Source: Nocardia acidivorans NBRC 108247 (GTDB lineage: Bacteria; Actinomycetota; Actinomycetes; Mycobacteriales; Mycobacteriaceae). Taken from it: a stretch of 64,000 bases of DNA. Below, one piece after another: positions 25,476-37,300 of this stretch. The stretch lies in the NCBI RefSeq assembly GCF_001625085.1, contig NZ_BDAW01000002.1, positions 1 to 64,000 of the forward strand, given 5' to 3'. A program made the position numbers and the translations under genes. Within the stretch, counting starts at the first letter, position 1. The number at the start of each line of letters is the position of its first letter. Under the pieces are notes generated by a model. The model was not told the DNA's origin, searched no databases, and worked only from the letters and a program-made list of their open reading frames with translations.

Positions 25476-26045
25476 GTGCCGGACACCCTCCCCCTGGCCC
25501 GCACCAACGCCGAGGCCCGCCTCTACCTCAGCCTGCAACCCTGCGACTCCTGCGGCGACACCCACTGCACCTTCCGCAGCGCCGTAATCACCCACGACGG
25601 CATCCTGGCCAGCCGCTACACCGGCGATTGCCCGAACTGCGCGGCCCAAAGGGTCTACGAATTCCGCCTCCCCGCCCAGGTCCTGCCCCCACCCGCCGGC
25701 GCAGTCCGCTTCGGCGAGGATTCCCCCTCCGAACTCCTCGACCCCGGCACCTGGCTCTGGTACGCCGACACCTGCCTCCGCCAAGTCCCCACCACCACAA
25801 CGGGTCTCGACGACCGCACCACCAAGGCAGCCCGCCACACCCTCGCCACCGCCATCGCCGCCCTCGAAGAAGTCCTCAAATTCATCCCACCCACCGAAGA
25901 CCGAGTCCCCCTGTCCGCCTTCACCTCCGCCACCGGCCTCGCCCTCCACGCCCGCGAACCCGGCCGCTTCACCCGCCCCCGCCTGGAAGCGGTGCGCGAC
26001 CACTACGCCGCCACCCTCACAGCCTTCACCCCCAGTGCAGACTGA
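25476..26045 (+). CDS. Conserved hypothetical protein with Cys pairs
   Basis: 189 residues; GTG start with aaaggag 5 bases upstream. Near the N-terminus lie CDSCGDTHC and, about 30 residues later, CPNC. These Cys pairs could bind zinc. The rest is a soluble alpha-rich domain with TWLWYADTCLRQ and a C-terminal EAVRDHYAATL helix. Codons are very C-rich, unlike the AT-richer kinase gene after it. It stands alone between a divergent WXG-like unit and the convergent kinase. Function not recognised. Confidence 0.7.
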   Translation: MPDTLPLARTNAEARLYLSLQPCDSCGDTHCTFRSAVITHDGILASRYTGDCPNCAAQRVYEFRLPAQVLPPPAGAVRFGEDSPSELLDPGTWLWYADTCLRQVPTTTTGLDDRTTKAARHTLATAIAALEEVLKFIPPTEDRVPLSAFTSATGLALHAREPGRFTRPRLEAVRDHYAATLTAFTPSAD

Positions 26046-26164
26046 CCTTCAACCGGCCATCGCCCAGCACCTGAGAACACCTCCCGTGGGACATCGGGCA
26101 CACGCTATCTCGCCGATAACGTCTGATTTCACAACCGGTTCAGTGACTTCGATATCGCTGCCAT

Positions 26165-28141
26165 TCACTTGTCAGACAGCGCGGACAATGTCTGCAAATC
26201 GAGGGCGAAGACCATTCGGGTCGTCGGATCGATCGCTATCGCGGTGGGTGGGGTGTACATCCCGGTCGATCGGATAGGGATGGTGTTTCGGATGCCGTAG
26301 TCGTCGATGTTCATCACCTGGACTTGTTCCTCTGCAATCGAATCGCCCTGAACGACATTCACATTGGTCAGGAAGTACGCTCTGCCCCATCCGGGGTCGA
26401 TCACGGGTGCGGGAGAGGCGTTTCGCATCACCACGCTCTTGACCACGCCACTGCCCTTGACGAGCTTCAGAACCTGTGTGCCGGTGGTGTCGCCGGTCTC
26501 GGAGCCGACCGCGAAGATGCCGTCCTGTGTGCCCGAGGACAACTTCGCCAGATCCAGTCCGAGTGGGATGGTTGCTATTTCGGCGTGACTCTTGAAATCG
26601 ATTCTGTGCAATGTGGTCTCGTAATGGTGGGTGGGCGTCTCAGTCCGCGTGCCGACGAACGCCGCGCTCGCCCAACTGTCCGTTGCGACGCTGGTAGAGG
26701 TACCGTCAAAAGGCAGTTCGGCTTTGACGGACTTGCTGTTCATGTCGATGATCTTCAGCACGGTAGTGCCCGTAGTCGTCCCATCCGTCGTGACATATGC
26801 GGTTCGACCACTGACATCGAGCGCGAGGTGGTTACCGTTCTGTCCGGTCGGGATGGTGGCTGTGACCACCTTCGCGACGGGGTCCACGATGCTTACCCAG
26901 CCGCTTCCGCTCGGGTCGGATGTGGTGACGTAGACGCTGCTCGTGCCTACATCGAATGCCACCTCATGGCAGCTCGGGCCAACGGGTATTACTGCCTTGA
27001 CCGACTTGGTCGCGACGTCGATCACCGACAATGATCCGGTTGAGTCCGCTACGTACACCGTTCCGGCATAGGCGGCGAGACTCTGCGATTCCGGCCGAGC
27101 CGGAATGGTCCAGCTCAAAGCCGGCCCTGGAGCGGGATCGACTGTCGTCGGTGCTGCGGCAGTGTCGGTGGAGCTGTGTCGCCACAGTACGAGCGATGCG
27201 ACGGTTATCGCCACTACGAGCAGGGCCGCGGCGGACAGCAGCGGTATCCGATAATTCTGCGACGTCGGCGGAGTAATCCGAACGTCGGAGCCAATACTCG
27301 GTGCGGGTTGGCGCAGGACAGCCGATGCGGCGGCGGTGAACGCGCGGCAGCTGTCGAAACGATCGGCGCGATTCTTGGCCATCGCGCGAGCCAGCACCTC
27401 ATCAAGAGCCGGGGGAAGGTCCGGTCGGGCCGCACTGAGCCGGGGAACAGGTTTGTGCAGATGTCCCGCGACCACTTGGCCCGGGTGCGACTCCGGATAA
27501 GGCGGAGCACCGGTCAGCAGCGTGAAGAAAGTACAGGCGAGTGAATACTGATCGGTCCGATGATCAAGATCCTCTGCCAGGAGTTGCTCGGGTGAGGCGT
27601 AAGCGATTGTCGCGGTGAAGGTTCCGGTCGCGGTGAGTTTGGTCCCGCCGTCCGACAGTCGAGCGATCCCGAAATCGGTCAATACCGCCCGCTCGGGATG
27701 CCCGTCCGCCGGAGCTGCCAGCAGGATGTTCGCGGGCTTGACGTCCCGATGCAGAATCCCCTTCCCATGTGCATGATCCAATGCATCCGCGATCTCGCCA
27801 ACTATCCGCAGTGCCCGCTGGACGTCGACCCGGCCGGGCTGTAGCTGCGAAACATCGATGCCGTGGATGTACTGCATGGCGATCCACAACTGACCATCTG
27901 ACGCCCCCCGATCGTGAATGCCGACGATCCGAGGATGCTCCAGTCGCGCAACAATATTCGACTCCTGCTCGAATCGCCGCCGCAACTCCGGATCCGCCGA
28001 CACCTCCCGATTGAGCAACTTCAACGCCACGAGTCGAGGTAACCGCGGATGCCGTGCCAGATATACGACCCCCATCCCACCCGCACCCAGCACACGTTCG
28101 ATGACAAATCCGGCGAACACCTGGCCAGTCGTGAGCTGCAT
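26165..28141 (-). CDS. Ser/Thr protein kinase with beta-propeller ectodomain
   Basis: 658 residues from ATG 28141 with ggaggg 5 bases upstream; an earlier in-frame ATG adds 13 residues without a site. The kinase domain (about 5-270) has the GAGGMG loop, VALKLL lysine, HRDVKPANIL (Asp133), DFG and YASPEQ, so it should be active. One membrane helix at about 285-310 (LLSAAALLVVAITVASLVLW). The extracellular part (about 330-658) has repeated YVADSTG/YVTTSD-type blades, a YVTN-like propeller as in mycobacterial PknD. It probably senses an envelope ligand. It lies downstream of the toxin-locus operon on the same strand, with a 178-base gap, so it is likely separately transcribed. Confidence 0.9.
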   Translation of the reverse strand: MQLTTGQVFAGFVIERVLGAGGMGVVYLARHPRLPRLVALKLLNREVSADPELRRRFEQESNIVARLEHPRIVGIHDRGASDGQLWIAMQYIHGIDVSQLQPGRVDVQRALRIVGEIADALDHAHGKGILHRDVKPANILLAAPADGHPERAVLTDFGIARLSDGGTKLTATGTFTATIAYASPEQLLAEDLDHRTDQYSLACTFFTLLTGAPPYPESHPGQVVAGHLHKPVPRLSAARPDLPPALDEVLARAMAKNRADRFDSCRAFTAAASAVLRQPAPSIGSDVRITPPTSQNYRIPLLSAAALLVVAITVASLVLWRHSSTDTAAAPTTVDPAPGPALSWTIPARPESQSLAAYAGTVYVADSTGSLSVIDVATKSVKAVIPVGPSCHEVAFDVGTSSVYVTTSDPSGSGWVSIVDPVAKVVTATIPTGQNGNHLALDVSGRTAYVTTDGTTTGTTVLKIIDMNSKSVKAELPFDGTSTSVATDSWASAAFVGTRTETPTHHYETTLHRIDFKSHAEIATIPLGLDLAKLSSGTQDGIFAVGSETGDTTGTQVLKLVKGSGVVKSVVMRNASPAPVIDPGWGRAYFLTNVNVVQGDSIAEEQVQVMNIDDYGIRNTIPIRSTGMYTPPTAIAIDPTTRMVFALDLQTLSALSDK

Positions 28142-28319
28142 CCCCGCCCTCCGTTCGCGCTCGCACTCCGCTGGGATCATATCGACACGACGTTCGTCTG
28201 TGAGCGGGCCGGTTTGCCGTTCTCAGGGGTACCGGAGAACGGCGGATTGATTGCCGGATCGATTGGACACAGCGCCGCATCTTCGTCCGGGATCGGGACG
28301 GTTTCGTTTACTTGATCGG

Positions 28320-28550
28320 CTATGAGGCAATCACACCATGTGTGGGACAGACGTTTTCGCGGCTGGCGCGGTGGGTGATGCGGCCGGCTGCGGCGCGAAA
28401 GAGCGCGTCCTCAGCTTCCTGGGTGCGCGCGGCCCGCGTGGCTTTGTCGATGATCAGTGTGCGGCTCAGGTGTTCGCGGGATTCCCCAAACCAGTACTCC
28501 GATTCGGTTGGGTCATCGCGTATTTGGCGAAAGTAGAGGAGTAGCGCCAT
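28320..28550 (-). CDS. Small hypothetical protein, 76 aa (toxin locus 2)
   Basis: ATG 28550 lies 3 bases after the stop of the YbaB-like gene, indicating coupling. It encodes 76 residues: MALLLYFRQIRDDPTESEYW, then a strand and helix with LIIDKATRAARTQ, then a basic tail. No signal or membrane segment. It has the look of a real small protein rather than a shadow frame. Family not recognised; the position makes it a candidate accessory protein of the WXG-like/YbaB-like unit. Confidence 0.6.
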   Translation of the reverse strand: MALLLYFRQIRDDPTESEYWFGESREHLSRTLIIDKATRAARTQEAEDALFRAAAGRITHRASRENVCPTHGVIAS

Positions 28551-28553
28551 GGC

Positions 28554-29051
28554 TCACCAGTCGTCGGCGCTGATGCGGCCGGGGCGGAGGTCTTCGAGTT
28601 CTTCTACGTCGGTGAAGACCATGCCGGGGTCGTGATGTTGGCGTTCAATGGAATTCGGGGGAGCGAGGGAGGCCGGGATCAGTTCGGGGAGGCGGTCTTC
28701 GAGGTTGGGGAGGTCTTCGATCAGGTCGGACATCTTCGGCATGCGGCCGCGGCGTTCCCGGAGCGGGTTCATGAGTTCCGCGCTCTTGCGGGATAGTTCG
28801 GCGGCGGCTTCCTGGGCGGCCTCGGTGACCGCTTTGGCGAGTTCGTCGTGGGTGAGGTCTTCGGCGTCGACGAATCGGGTTTCGATGACCACGAAGTCGG
28901 CGTTCAGGGTTACCGTGACTCGCTTCTGCAGGGCGGTGCCGACGGACGTGAGTTGGGCGCGCCTGTGGTGCACGTCCGCGAGCGCGCTCATCTGCGCCTG
29001 GAACTCGTCGATCATCGAGGCGAGTTCACCTTTGATGAATTCGTTGGCCAT
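28554..29051 (-). CDS. YbaB/EbfC-like protein with C-terminal extension (toxin locus 2)
   Basis: 165 residues from ATG 29051, 3 bases after the WXG-like stop. It is paralogous to 24474-24986: long helix, strands RVTVTLNADFVVIETRF, second long helix, then RGRMPKMSDLIEDLPNLE and an acidic end. The same gene order (WXG-like then YbaB-like) occurs at both toxin loci. The conserved C-terminal PK/PRLSELxExxPxLE-type box is not part of the YbaB core. Role unknown; a chaperone for export of the linked toxin or WXG protein is suggested. Confidence 0.75.
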   Translation of the reverse strand: MANEFIKGELASMIDEFQAQMSALADVHHRRAQLTSVGTALQKRVTVTLNADFVVIETRFVDAEDLTHDELAKAVTEAAQEAAAELSRKSAELMNPLRERRGRMPKMSDLIEDLPNLEDRLPELIPASLAPPNSIERQHHDPGMVFTDVEELEDLRPGRISADDW

Positions 29052-29054
29052 GGA

Positions 29055-29378
29055 CTACGACTTGAAGGTGTCGGCGCTGGCCTGATCCGTATTGCCGTGC
29101 AGCTTGGACGAATCATTCTGCGCGGTCGACTGATCATCCGACTTCTTGGCATTGTCGGTGGTGAGCTGCTTGAGGTTCTCGCGCGCCGCGATGTAGCCCT
29201 TGCCGTCCTCACCGTTGGCGAATTTCTCGCCGTAGGTGTCACCGCCCCAGGGCTCGCCCAGACCGTCGATCGCGGACTCCAACCCGGTCAGCACCGCTTT
29301 GACCCGGTCGGTCACATTGGCGGTCTTCACCGACGCCTGCCGCAGCAGTTCGGGACTTACCTCAACTTTTCCAGCCAT
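29055..29378 (-). CDS. WXG100-like small protein (toxin locus 2)
   Basis: 107 residues; ATG 29378 with ggggaggag 8-9 bases upstream. Helical, with the turn GEPWGGDTYGEKF matching the WGDDxFG turn of the paralogue at 24995. An Asp/Lys/Asn-rich helix follows. No C-terminal YxxxD/E motif. It precedes the YbaB-like gene and follows the 511-aa gene (87-base gap) on the minus strand, opposite the 2555-aa toxin. Probably a type VII-associated partner protein; this is inferred from family and context. Confidence 0.75.
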   Translation of the reverse strand: MAGKVEVSPELLRQASVKTANVTDRVKAVLTGLESAIDGLGEPWGGDTYGEKFANGEDGKGYIAARENLKQLTTDNAKKSDDQSTAQNDSSKLHGNTDQASADTFKS

Positions 29379-29465
29379 GACGGCGACTCCTCCCCATGAA
29401 GCTTTGCCGCCGACAATATCCGCTGATCAGCGTCGGAGGCAATGCGATGCGGCTGTTTTCGGTGG

Positions 29466-31001
29466 TCACTGCCGGGTTCGCGCGTTGTACCGCTGGGTGA
29501 ATCCGGCGATATACACCGCGGGCGGAACCGAGGACGACGATGCCTCGACCACCCCATCATCGGCGATGTAGTAGATCGCCCGCCCGAGCATGATCTCGCC
29601 CGGCTGGGTGGGCACATAAACCATCCAGCCCGATTCGATCCGATCGGCATTCAGTTGGTCCAGCGGATACCCGGTGGTATCGGAGCCCTTGTCGAGAATG
29701 TGCCGCCGTACCCGCTCGATCGCCTCCTCCCGGGACAGCGGCGGCGCGGTGACGAATGTCCGCAGCCCCGCGAGCGTGAACTGATTGAGCGCCGCGTCCA
29801 CATCGAATCGCGCCGGATCGATTGCAGCGGAGATGGTTTCGAACGTGACGACCCCGGCCTCGGCCGCCGCGACCAGCGTTTCGACCGCACCCCGGGTCTG
29901 ATCGTTCAGCGGCGCGCCGCCCGCCTCGGCAAGCCCGGCCGCGATGATCTCGGCGGTGACATCCGAGGTCCAGACCCCGGGAATCGCCGCGGCCAGCCCC
30001 GGTCCGCCCGGCGACTCACCCCGATACCAGCCACCGTTCTCCCACCAGTAGCAGAACGACAGCAGTCCCGACGACGTCCGCGGGTTGAGCACCGCATCGG
30101 TAACCCAATCCGGTGCTCCCGCATAGATTTCCGGCATTGGGGCCGCGCCGTTGTACGCGGCGTCCAGCTCCGGGGAGTTCCACACCCCACCGGAGATGAC
30201 CGCCCGATCACCGGGCAGCAGATACAGTGTGCTCCCGCTGCGCTTGGTCGTCTCGAACCATCCGAGCGAGGGCAGCACCCGCGGCCCCTGCGCCGAACCG
30301 AGCGCGGCATAGGTCGCGGAAATAGCGGTCCACCGCGCCCAAAGCAATTGCAGCGGAGGAAAATCCGTGGTCGAGGCAATGCCGCGAACGCCTCTTCCGC
30401 GATCGAGCCGCGACTGCGCGGCGGCCACCTTCGCCGGGCGCAACTGCCGCCCTTCGTTCCCCACGTAGGCCGCCAGCCACACCGGCAACCGCCGCCGCGG
30501 ATACTCGGCGATATCGGCCCGATACGCCTCGGGCGGAAAGAGCTGATCGTCCGGGAACGGATCGTCCCCGTAGTCGTAATCGGTCTGAATCTGACCGTCA
30601 TTGGTGAGCACGATCCGCATCCGCCACCACGGCCCCTCGGGCAGCTGCGCGGCGATCTCCCGCTGATCCTGCACCAAAAGCAGTGTGGCCTGCGAGGGTT
30701 CGGCCCGCACCCCGCGCCCCTGCGCCGAATAGATCACATTCCAAGCCTGTGTGGCGACCGTCCACGCGAACACCGCGTCGATCCGCTCCCACCCCTCGGG
30801 CCCCTCCTCGGCGAGTGCCCGGGCAATAGCGTGGGTGACTTCGCGGGCCTGCCCGGTGACCTGTTTTTCGTCGACACCGGCCGGACCGGGATGGGAGACG
30901 ATGGTCGTGCTGATCACCGGCTCACCGGCGGCCTGCGCGAAGCTGTCCATGAATGTCTGCATGAGATCGTCGTCCGGCTTCCCGGCCTGCGGATTGTTCA
31001 C
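29466..31001 (-). CDS. 511-aa protein with YezG-like region, paralogue of 8765-10318
   Basis: GTG start at 31001 with ggaggggag about 8 bases upstream. It shares blocks with the 517-aa protein along its length: TDYDYGDDPFPDDQLF, DIAEYPRRRLPVWLAAY, GPRVLPSLGWFE, SGGVWNSPELDAAYNGA, CYWWENGGWYR and DTTGYPLDQL. The YDYGD...YPR...PVWL pattern is that of YezG-type immunity proteins; the remaining 300 residues are of unknown type. No signal peptide or membrane segment. It is divergent from the 2555-aa toxin and upstream of the WXG-like/YbaB-like unit. Possible roles are immunity, toxin chaperone or adaptor; not established. Confidence 0.75.
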   Translation of the reverse strand: MNNPQAGKPDDDLMQTFMDSFAQAAGEPVISTTIVSHPGPAGVDEKQVTGQAREVTHAIARALAEEGPEGWERIDAVFAWTVATQAWNVIYSAQGRGVRAEPSQATLLLVQDQREIAAQLPEGPWWRMRIVLTNDGQIQTDYDYGDDPFPDDQLFPPEAYRADIAEYPRRRLPVWLAAYVGNEGRQLRPAKVAAAQSRLDRGRGVRGIASTTDFPPLQLLWARWTAISATYAALGSAQGPRVLPSLGWFETTKRSGSTLYLLPGDRAVISGGVWNSPELDAAYNGAAPMPEIYAGAPDWVTDAVLNPRTSSGLLSFCYWWENGGWYRGESPGGPGLAAAIPGVWTSDVTAEIIAAGLAEAGGAPLNDQTRGAVETLVAAAEAGVVTFETISAAIDPARFDVDAALNQFTLAGLRTFVTAPPLSREEAIERVRRHILDKGSDTTGYPLDQLNADRIESGWMVYVPTQPGEIMLGRAIYYIADDGVVEASSSSVPPAVYIAGFTQRYNARTRQ

Positions 31002-31356
31002 GATGTCGCTCCCCTCCTCGACCGGGCCGCACCGGCCGCCCGTTCGGATACGCCTGCGACCCTACACATTCGTGAGCGGCGTTTCAGGTCCGGCCGGTGC
31101 GGGTAGCGGAGGGTTTACCGGCCTGTTCGGTGGCACCCATCCGCAAGGATGCTGGCAGATAGCGGATCACACCCGCCCAGTTGCTGATCCACGGTTTCTA
31201 TGGCAGCGTGGCGCGAGATCACTGCCTGTGTGTCGGTGAAAACCGCAGTCCGGCAGTCTGATAGCTGAGTAGTCGGTCGAATCCGGGGGCGGGAGTGGTA
31301 GTACGGGGGTTGGAAACCGCTGCTAGGCGCGCGATTCGCGCAGCGGTGGGGTCGCG
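31002..31356. promoter_or_regulatory. Divergent intergenic region before the 2555-aa toxin
   Basis: 355 bases between the minus-strand 511-aa gene and the plus-strand toxin. It must hold both promoters. I see no conserved gene, no clear hairpin and no convincing -35/-10 pair. The toxin start has only gcggtgggg upstream, a weak ribosome-binding site. Confidence 0.35.
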
Positions 31357-34300
31357 ATGATCTGGCGTCCGCCCGGCGCCGACTATTACGGCTGGCTCGT
31401 CGGCATGCAGTGGCCCGAGGGCAATGAAGACAAGATGTGGGCCCTCGCGGACGACTGGAAATCCGCAGCCACCCAGCTCAACAGCATCAAAGACGATATC
31501 GACGCCGCCATGTCGGCGGTGCGGCTCGCCTATCCCGAGGGCGATGGCGGTGACGCCATGCTGGCCCAGCTCAAATCGCTCAAGTTCGGCGATACGAGCA
31601 AGGACGGGGCGGGATCGATCGACAGCCTCGTCAAGTGGTTCGACAGTATCGGTGCGCTGGCGGACAACACCGGCACCGAGTTCGAGTACAGCAAACTGAT
31701 GTTCCACGCCATGTTGATCATCATGGCGATCGATATGGCGTTTGCCGCGGCCAGTCTGTTCGCCGCGCCCGCCGCGGAAGCGGCGGTGGTCGCGACCAAT
31801 CGCATTACCGCGCGCATGATCATGAAGCAGCTGGTCCAGAAGCTGCTCGGGCAGAGCGTGAAGTTCGCCGAGATCGCCGAGATCAAAGCCGTTCTCAAAG
31901 ATCTCGCGATCAAAGCGGGCCTGACCGCCGCGAAGTCCGCGGCCCTCGGTGCGGCCATGGGCACTGCCCCCGACGCGGCGATTCAGGCGTGGCAGCGCTA
32001 CGAAGGGCGACGCGAGAAGTTCAGCTGGGAACAGGTCGGCATCATGGCGGCAGCCGGTGCCGCGGGCGGTGTCGTCGCGGCCGGTGTGGGGGGCGGGCTG
32101 CACGGACTCTTCGGCACCCCGTCGAAGATCACCACGCGAGTGCTGACCACCGGGGTCACCATGGTGGCGGCGGGTGGCTCGGCCGGTCTGGCGGGCTGGG
32201 GCGCGAGCGCGCTGATCACCGGTAACACCGAGTTCGACCCCCGAATGATCACGGCGGGCATGTGGGGTGGCGCCGCACCCGGCGCGCTCCGTGCGGCGAA
32301 TCCGAGGGGGCACGCCCCGACCTTGGCCCAGCCCGCCGCGGAGCTCAAAGGCCAACCGGGACAGACCAAGCCGGGCGGGATCGACGCGCCCGCCGCCACG
32401 AGTGCGGGTGTGCCGATCACACCCGCGCACACCTCCGACGGCGCTGGGCTCTCCTCGGATGCCCCGCATGCCGCGGATACCGAAGCGGGTAAGCGGAATC
32501 CGGGTGTGGTGGCCGCCGCTGCGCCGCAGGCTTCCGTGAATCCTGTTGTGCACAATGATACTCCGGGCAGCCAGATCACCAACGGTCAGAACGCGGCACC
32601 CGTGCAGCCTGCCCATCAACAGCCGAGTTCGCCCGGTACCACCGGCCCGAAACTCGCCGACGGGGTCCAATCCTCCGCTGCCCCGCACACATCGGGTGAG
32701 GTGAAACCCTCCGGAGATGGTCGCCCCGCACCGGCGGCCGCGCCCCGAACGGACCCGGCATCGACCACACCACCCGCGGACCCTGCTCGAGCCGGTGCCG
32801 CGCCGACTCGGGAACCGGCCGGTCCCGCCGCGCCGGTGCAGGCCAAACCCACCGGTGTCGAGGCGGGTTCGCGCGGAAACGAACGCCTGGACGCGGTACC
32901 GAACGATCGCGCGCACGTCCCGGCCTCCGAACGCCTCGACGGGCGGATCGGTGGCAGGCATGCCGAGCTGACCGGTGGGCAGCATCCGAATCCCGACGGC
33001 ACACCCGCCCGCGACGAGCACCGGACGGGCCGCACCAACGACGACGTCGTGTCGAACGAGCGAAACCCGCAGCGGGACAACGATCCAGCGCATGACGCGC
33101 AGCCGCGCCGCGATCAGCCCGAACACAACGGTCAGTCGAGTCGTGACGGTCAGCCCGATCACAACGGTCAGCCCGATCACAACGGTCAGCCGAGTCGTGA
33201 CGGTCAGCCCGATCACAACGGTCAGCCCGATCACGATCCGCAGCCGAATCACGCCCCGCAGCCGTCCCATCCGGAACCGTCCGCACCATCCCATCCCGCA
33301 CCGCATTCGGTGCTGCCGGTGGACCATCCGATCACCCCGGCCGAACGCACGCACGCGGCCGAGGCGCTGGCCAAACTCGGCCACGAGGTCGAGTCCCTGC
33401 TGCACCTCGATGACGTCGATCAGGCTGGGGCGCACCAGAAGGCCCGCGAGAACTACGACTGGTGGCACGACCTGACCCCTGACGAGCAGGTCGCCGTCAT
33501 GCGCGTGCACCCGCACGAGATCGGCAATGCGGACGGTGTTCCGCCGCACGCCCGCGATCAGGCGAACCGCCTGTCCATTGCCCGCGATCTCGCCGAACTG
33601 CGCGAACGCAACCCACGGGTGGACAAGTGGACGAGTCGATGGACGGATCCCGAAGGCCGCCAGCAGTTCAAGAACCTCGAGAGCACCATCCACAATCTGG
33701 AGCACGCGGAAACCCTCGCCGACAACTTCGCCAACCGCGACCGCGTAGACCCCGACGATCCGCCCGGCCACCGCCCGCCGGTGCATGTGCTGTCCTACGA
33801 TTCGCGCGCTTTCAACGGTGAGGGACGTGCGGTAGTCGCGATCGGTGATATCGACCGGGCATCCACCGTCTCCTGGCATATCCCCGGTATCACCACCACG
33901 GTCCGCAGCCTCGAAGTGAACCTGAACAATGCGTTCCATCACTACGAGGCCACCTCGGACAATGTGCACGATCCCGGAATGGTCGCCTCGATCGCGTGGA
34001 TCGGCTACGACGCCCCCAGCGGTTCACGCATCGGCCGCGAGATGACGAATCCCGCTCTGGCGCAACGCGGTGGCCAGCTGCTGGCCCGAGATATCGCCGC
34101 GTTCAACCAGACCCGCAAAATCAATGCCGGTCTGCCCGGCGGCGAACCCATGCCCGACGTACACCTCTTCGGCCACAGCTACGGTTCCACCACCACGAGC
34201 TACGCGGGCGCGGGCGGCCGACTGACCGGCGAGGTCAGCACCATCACCCTGCTCGGCTCGCCCGGCGCGGGCCCGGTGGTGCACGCCTCCGAATTCGGCC

Positions 34301-37300
34301 TGGGCGAGGGCAATGTCTTCGTAGCCAGCTCCTCCCGCGACCCGGTCACCTGGATCGGCTCCAGCACCCCGGGCGAGATAGCCCGCGCCGCACCGGGTCT
34401 CGGTATGGGACTCGGCATGGACCCGTCGGTGGAGGCATTCGGCGCCCGCCGCATCACCGCCCAATTCCCCGGCGGCGCGGCGACATTCAGCAATATCGGC
34501 ACGCACACCGGTTACTACAAGTTCCACGACGACGCCCATACGGTCCCCAGCGAATCCCTGCACAACTTCGCCAAGATCGCGGCGGGCGACTCGGGTAATG
34601 TCATCCCCGAGTTCGCCCGCCCGGACCATGAGGGCCTCAACGCCTGGCAGCGCAATGTCGGCACGTTCCCCAGCGATCCCGCCCACCTGCGCCCACCCAT
34701 CTTCGACCCGCACGAGGGTCCCCCCATCGGCTACGAACACCTGGTCGAGGAGTTCCGCACCCCCGATCCGACCCCCGACCACCCCACCCTCCCGGCCGAC
34801 CACCAACCGGTGAACGACTGTGGCCCCCAAGCCCTTCGGCACGCCCAAGAGCTGACCGGCAACGAAAACATCCGAATCCCACACGATCCGGACATCGCCG
34901 AACGCGGTATGTCCGCCCGCGACCTCGAAGACGCCGCGGGCGCCCGCATGCAACTCATGGACTCCCCGGGAGTCCTGGCCGACCACCTCAACCGCCTCGG
35001 CGAAGGCGCCACCGCCATAGTCGTCGCCGAATTCCACGGCCCCACAGACATCAACGGCATCGGCGCCCACGCCTACACCGTCACCAACGACGGCGGTCGC
35101 CTGGTAGTCCACGACCCCGCCCTCGGCAACGGCCCCCACCCCTTCTCCCCGAACACCCCCAACATCCGCTCCACCCACGCCATCCTCTTCGATTCGCACG
35201 GAAACCCCGTGCACCCCATAGAGTCCGGCACCCCATCGCACCCGAACGCGCGCCCCGAATCTCGCATCGGCCAAGCCGAACCGCACGGTTGGCAACCCGC
35301 CCACGAACAGCCGCATCAGGCCCCCGAGCATCAGAAGCCCGCGACACCGCACGAGCAGATTCACCGCTTCGACAGTGACGACGCGGGCAAGAAGTTCGGT
35401 GACGAGACCATGGGGTCCCACATGGACTCCCTGTCGGAGACCGAACGCCAAGAGGTGAGTCGCTACGCGCGGCACGCATGGATCAACGAACTGCTGCGTG
35501 ACCCCGACCCGAGCGCACGGTTCGCGCAGCTCGCCGAGGATCATTCGTTCCAGCAACAATTGATGCGGCTGAACGACGGGAAGTCGTCCGAGCCGAGGCT
35601 TGGCCTGCTGGAATCGTTTGAGCACCATCCGAACCTCGACCCGCCCTTGCGGGCTGCGCTGGACAATGTGCTTCAGGATCCACGCCCGCGGCAGCGACTG
35701 AGCCAGTTGTGGTCGAATGCCGACGACTTCGGTGTGATCCACCGCAATCTCGACACCGCGCCAACCGTTGATGTGCTGAACAAACATGTGCAGACGTTGG
35801 ACCAGGTAACAAGTCACGTTGCCCCGGAGGGATTCGAGACCACCCGCGGTATCGGCAGCCGCGGTCTGCGGCACTTGACCATCGATCAGCACGGAACGCC
35901 TCTGGGAGAAGGGGATCCCCGAGTATTGATCAACACACTCCAAACGGAGCGTGGCTACATGTCGACCAGCATTGGTGAGCGACCACCGACCAACTTCAGT
36001 GAACGCAGCGTCCGGATAGAACTCGACGTGCCCGCTGGCTCGAAAGGATTGTGGATCGGGGGCTCCGAACACGAATTTCTACTTCAGCGCGGTACCCACT
36101 ACCTGATCACCGATGTCATCGAGAATCCGACCGAGGCCAAACACCACGGCGTTCGGTACTTGATCAAGGGCACCGTCGTGACCGCCGACTACGTCCACGA
36201 TCCAGCAGCCCGGGGCAACCATCCTCCGGTCGATGCGAACTCAGCTTCGCACGAGCCGGTCATTCATTCCGATGCTGTCGATAAACCGAGCACACTGCAC
36301 GACGATGCCGCCCTCGAACACCCTGAGCCGCAGCATGTCCCGGCGGAAGAAGCTCCGCCACGCGCGACGTTGCCCGTTGAGGACAAGCCATACTACGCGA
36401 ATCCACACTTCGAAGATTCGAGTGCTTCACACGAATACGCTGCCAAAAACCACATCAATCTTCGCGAGGTGGAAGCCACCCGCGAGATCGAAACCGCCAG
36501 CTATCCGGAGATCGCTCGTCTCACCGATGCCGAGGTTTCCGCGATCCGCCGCAACCAATTCATGAGCCTCAACGAGCAGGTCAACGAGGCCACTCGCAAC
36601 GGCAATCATGAACTCCTGAACGACCGCGACGTCGAGATCCGCACCCTCGTCTCGGGCTACAACAAGCTGCCGGATCATGAGGGCACCGTCTACCGCTCCC
36701 TGCACATCGACGATCCGGTCGCGCTCGAACGGTTTCTCGATGAGTACCACCCCGACAATAAGATCCCTCCGACAGATCATGGGTTCGCGTCATCTGACAA
36801 AGAGGCGTCGATGCGCGGCGGCAATGTCGAACTGATCATCGATTCTCACAGTGGAAAAGACATCTCCTGGTCGAATCCATCGCAGAAGGAAGTGGTCTTC
36901 CCTCCCGGAACCAAGTTCCGTGCCCTGAGCCAAGAGTTCCGGGACGGCAAGTGGATCATCCAACTGACCGATTTAGGAAGAGGCCCCGATGCCAATCAGC
37001 CCGGAGGATATGGAGCGGATAGCGCTCGAGAGGCTCGGCCCCTCGATGCGGACCGAGGTGACGGACCCGGAGCTGCGCGCGAAGCTGGACCGCAACATGG
37101 CGATTCTCGAAGCGATGGAGGCGAAGGGACGCCCCGAGCCAACCGAGGACCAGATCAAGATCTGGCAGGCGTGGGGCGAGTCGGAGATCACCCGGATCAA
37201 CCGGGAGCGCGGCGAGACGACGTAGCTCCCTCTGACACAGAGGAACACCATGCCCCTGTGCCTTCTCGGGAACACCCGGCCGAGCCGCGTCCGGAGGAAC

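Noticed and set aside
33121..33240. Regular repeat resembling a small CRISPR array
   Set aside because: Units are 18 bp, contiguous and in frame, with no spacers and no cas genes; they encode a hexapeptide repeat.
31219..33969. 916-codon minus-strand open frame
   Set aside because: Antisense to the toxin N-terminus and linker; composition is that of a complementary-strand shadow (long Val/Ile/Gly/Arg runs).
34024..36072. 682-codon minus-strand open frame
   Set aside because: Antisense to the hydrolase, papain-like and first ADP-ribosyltransferase domains, where the plus-strand active-site motifs are clear.
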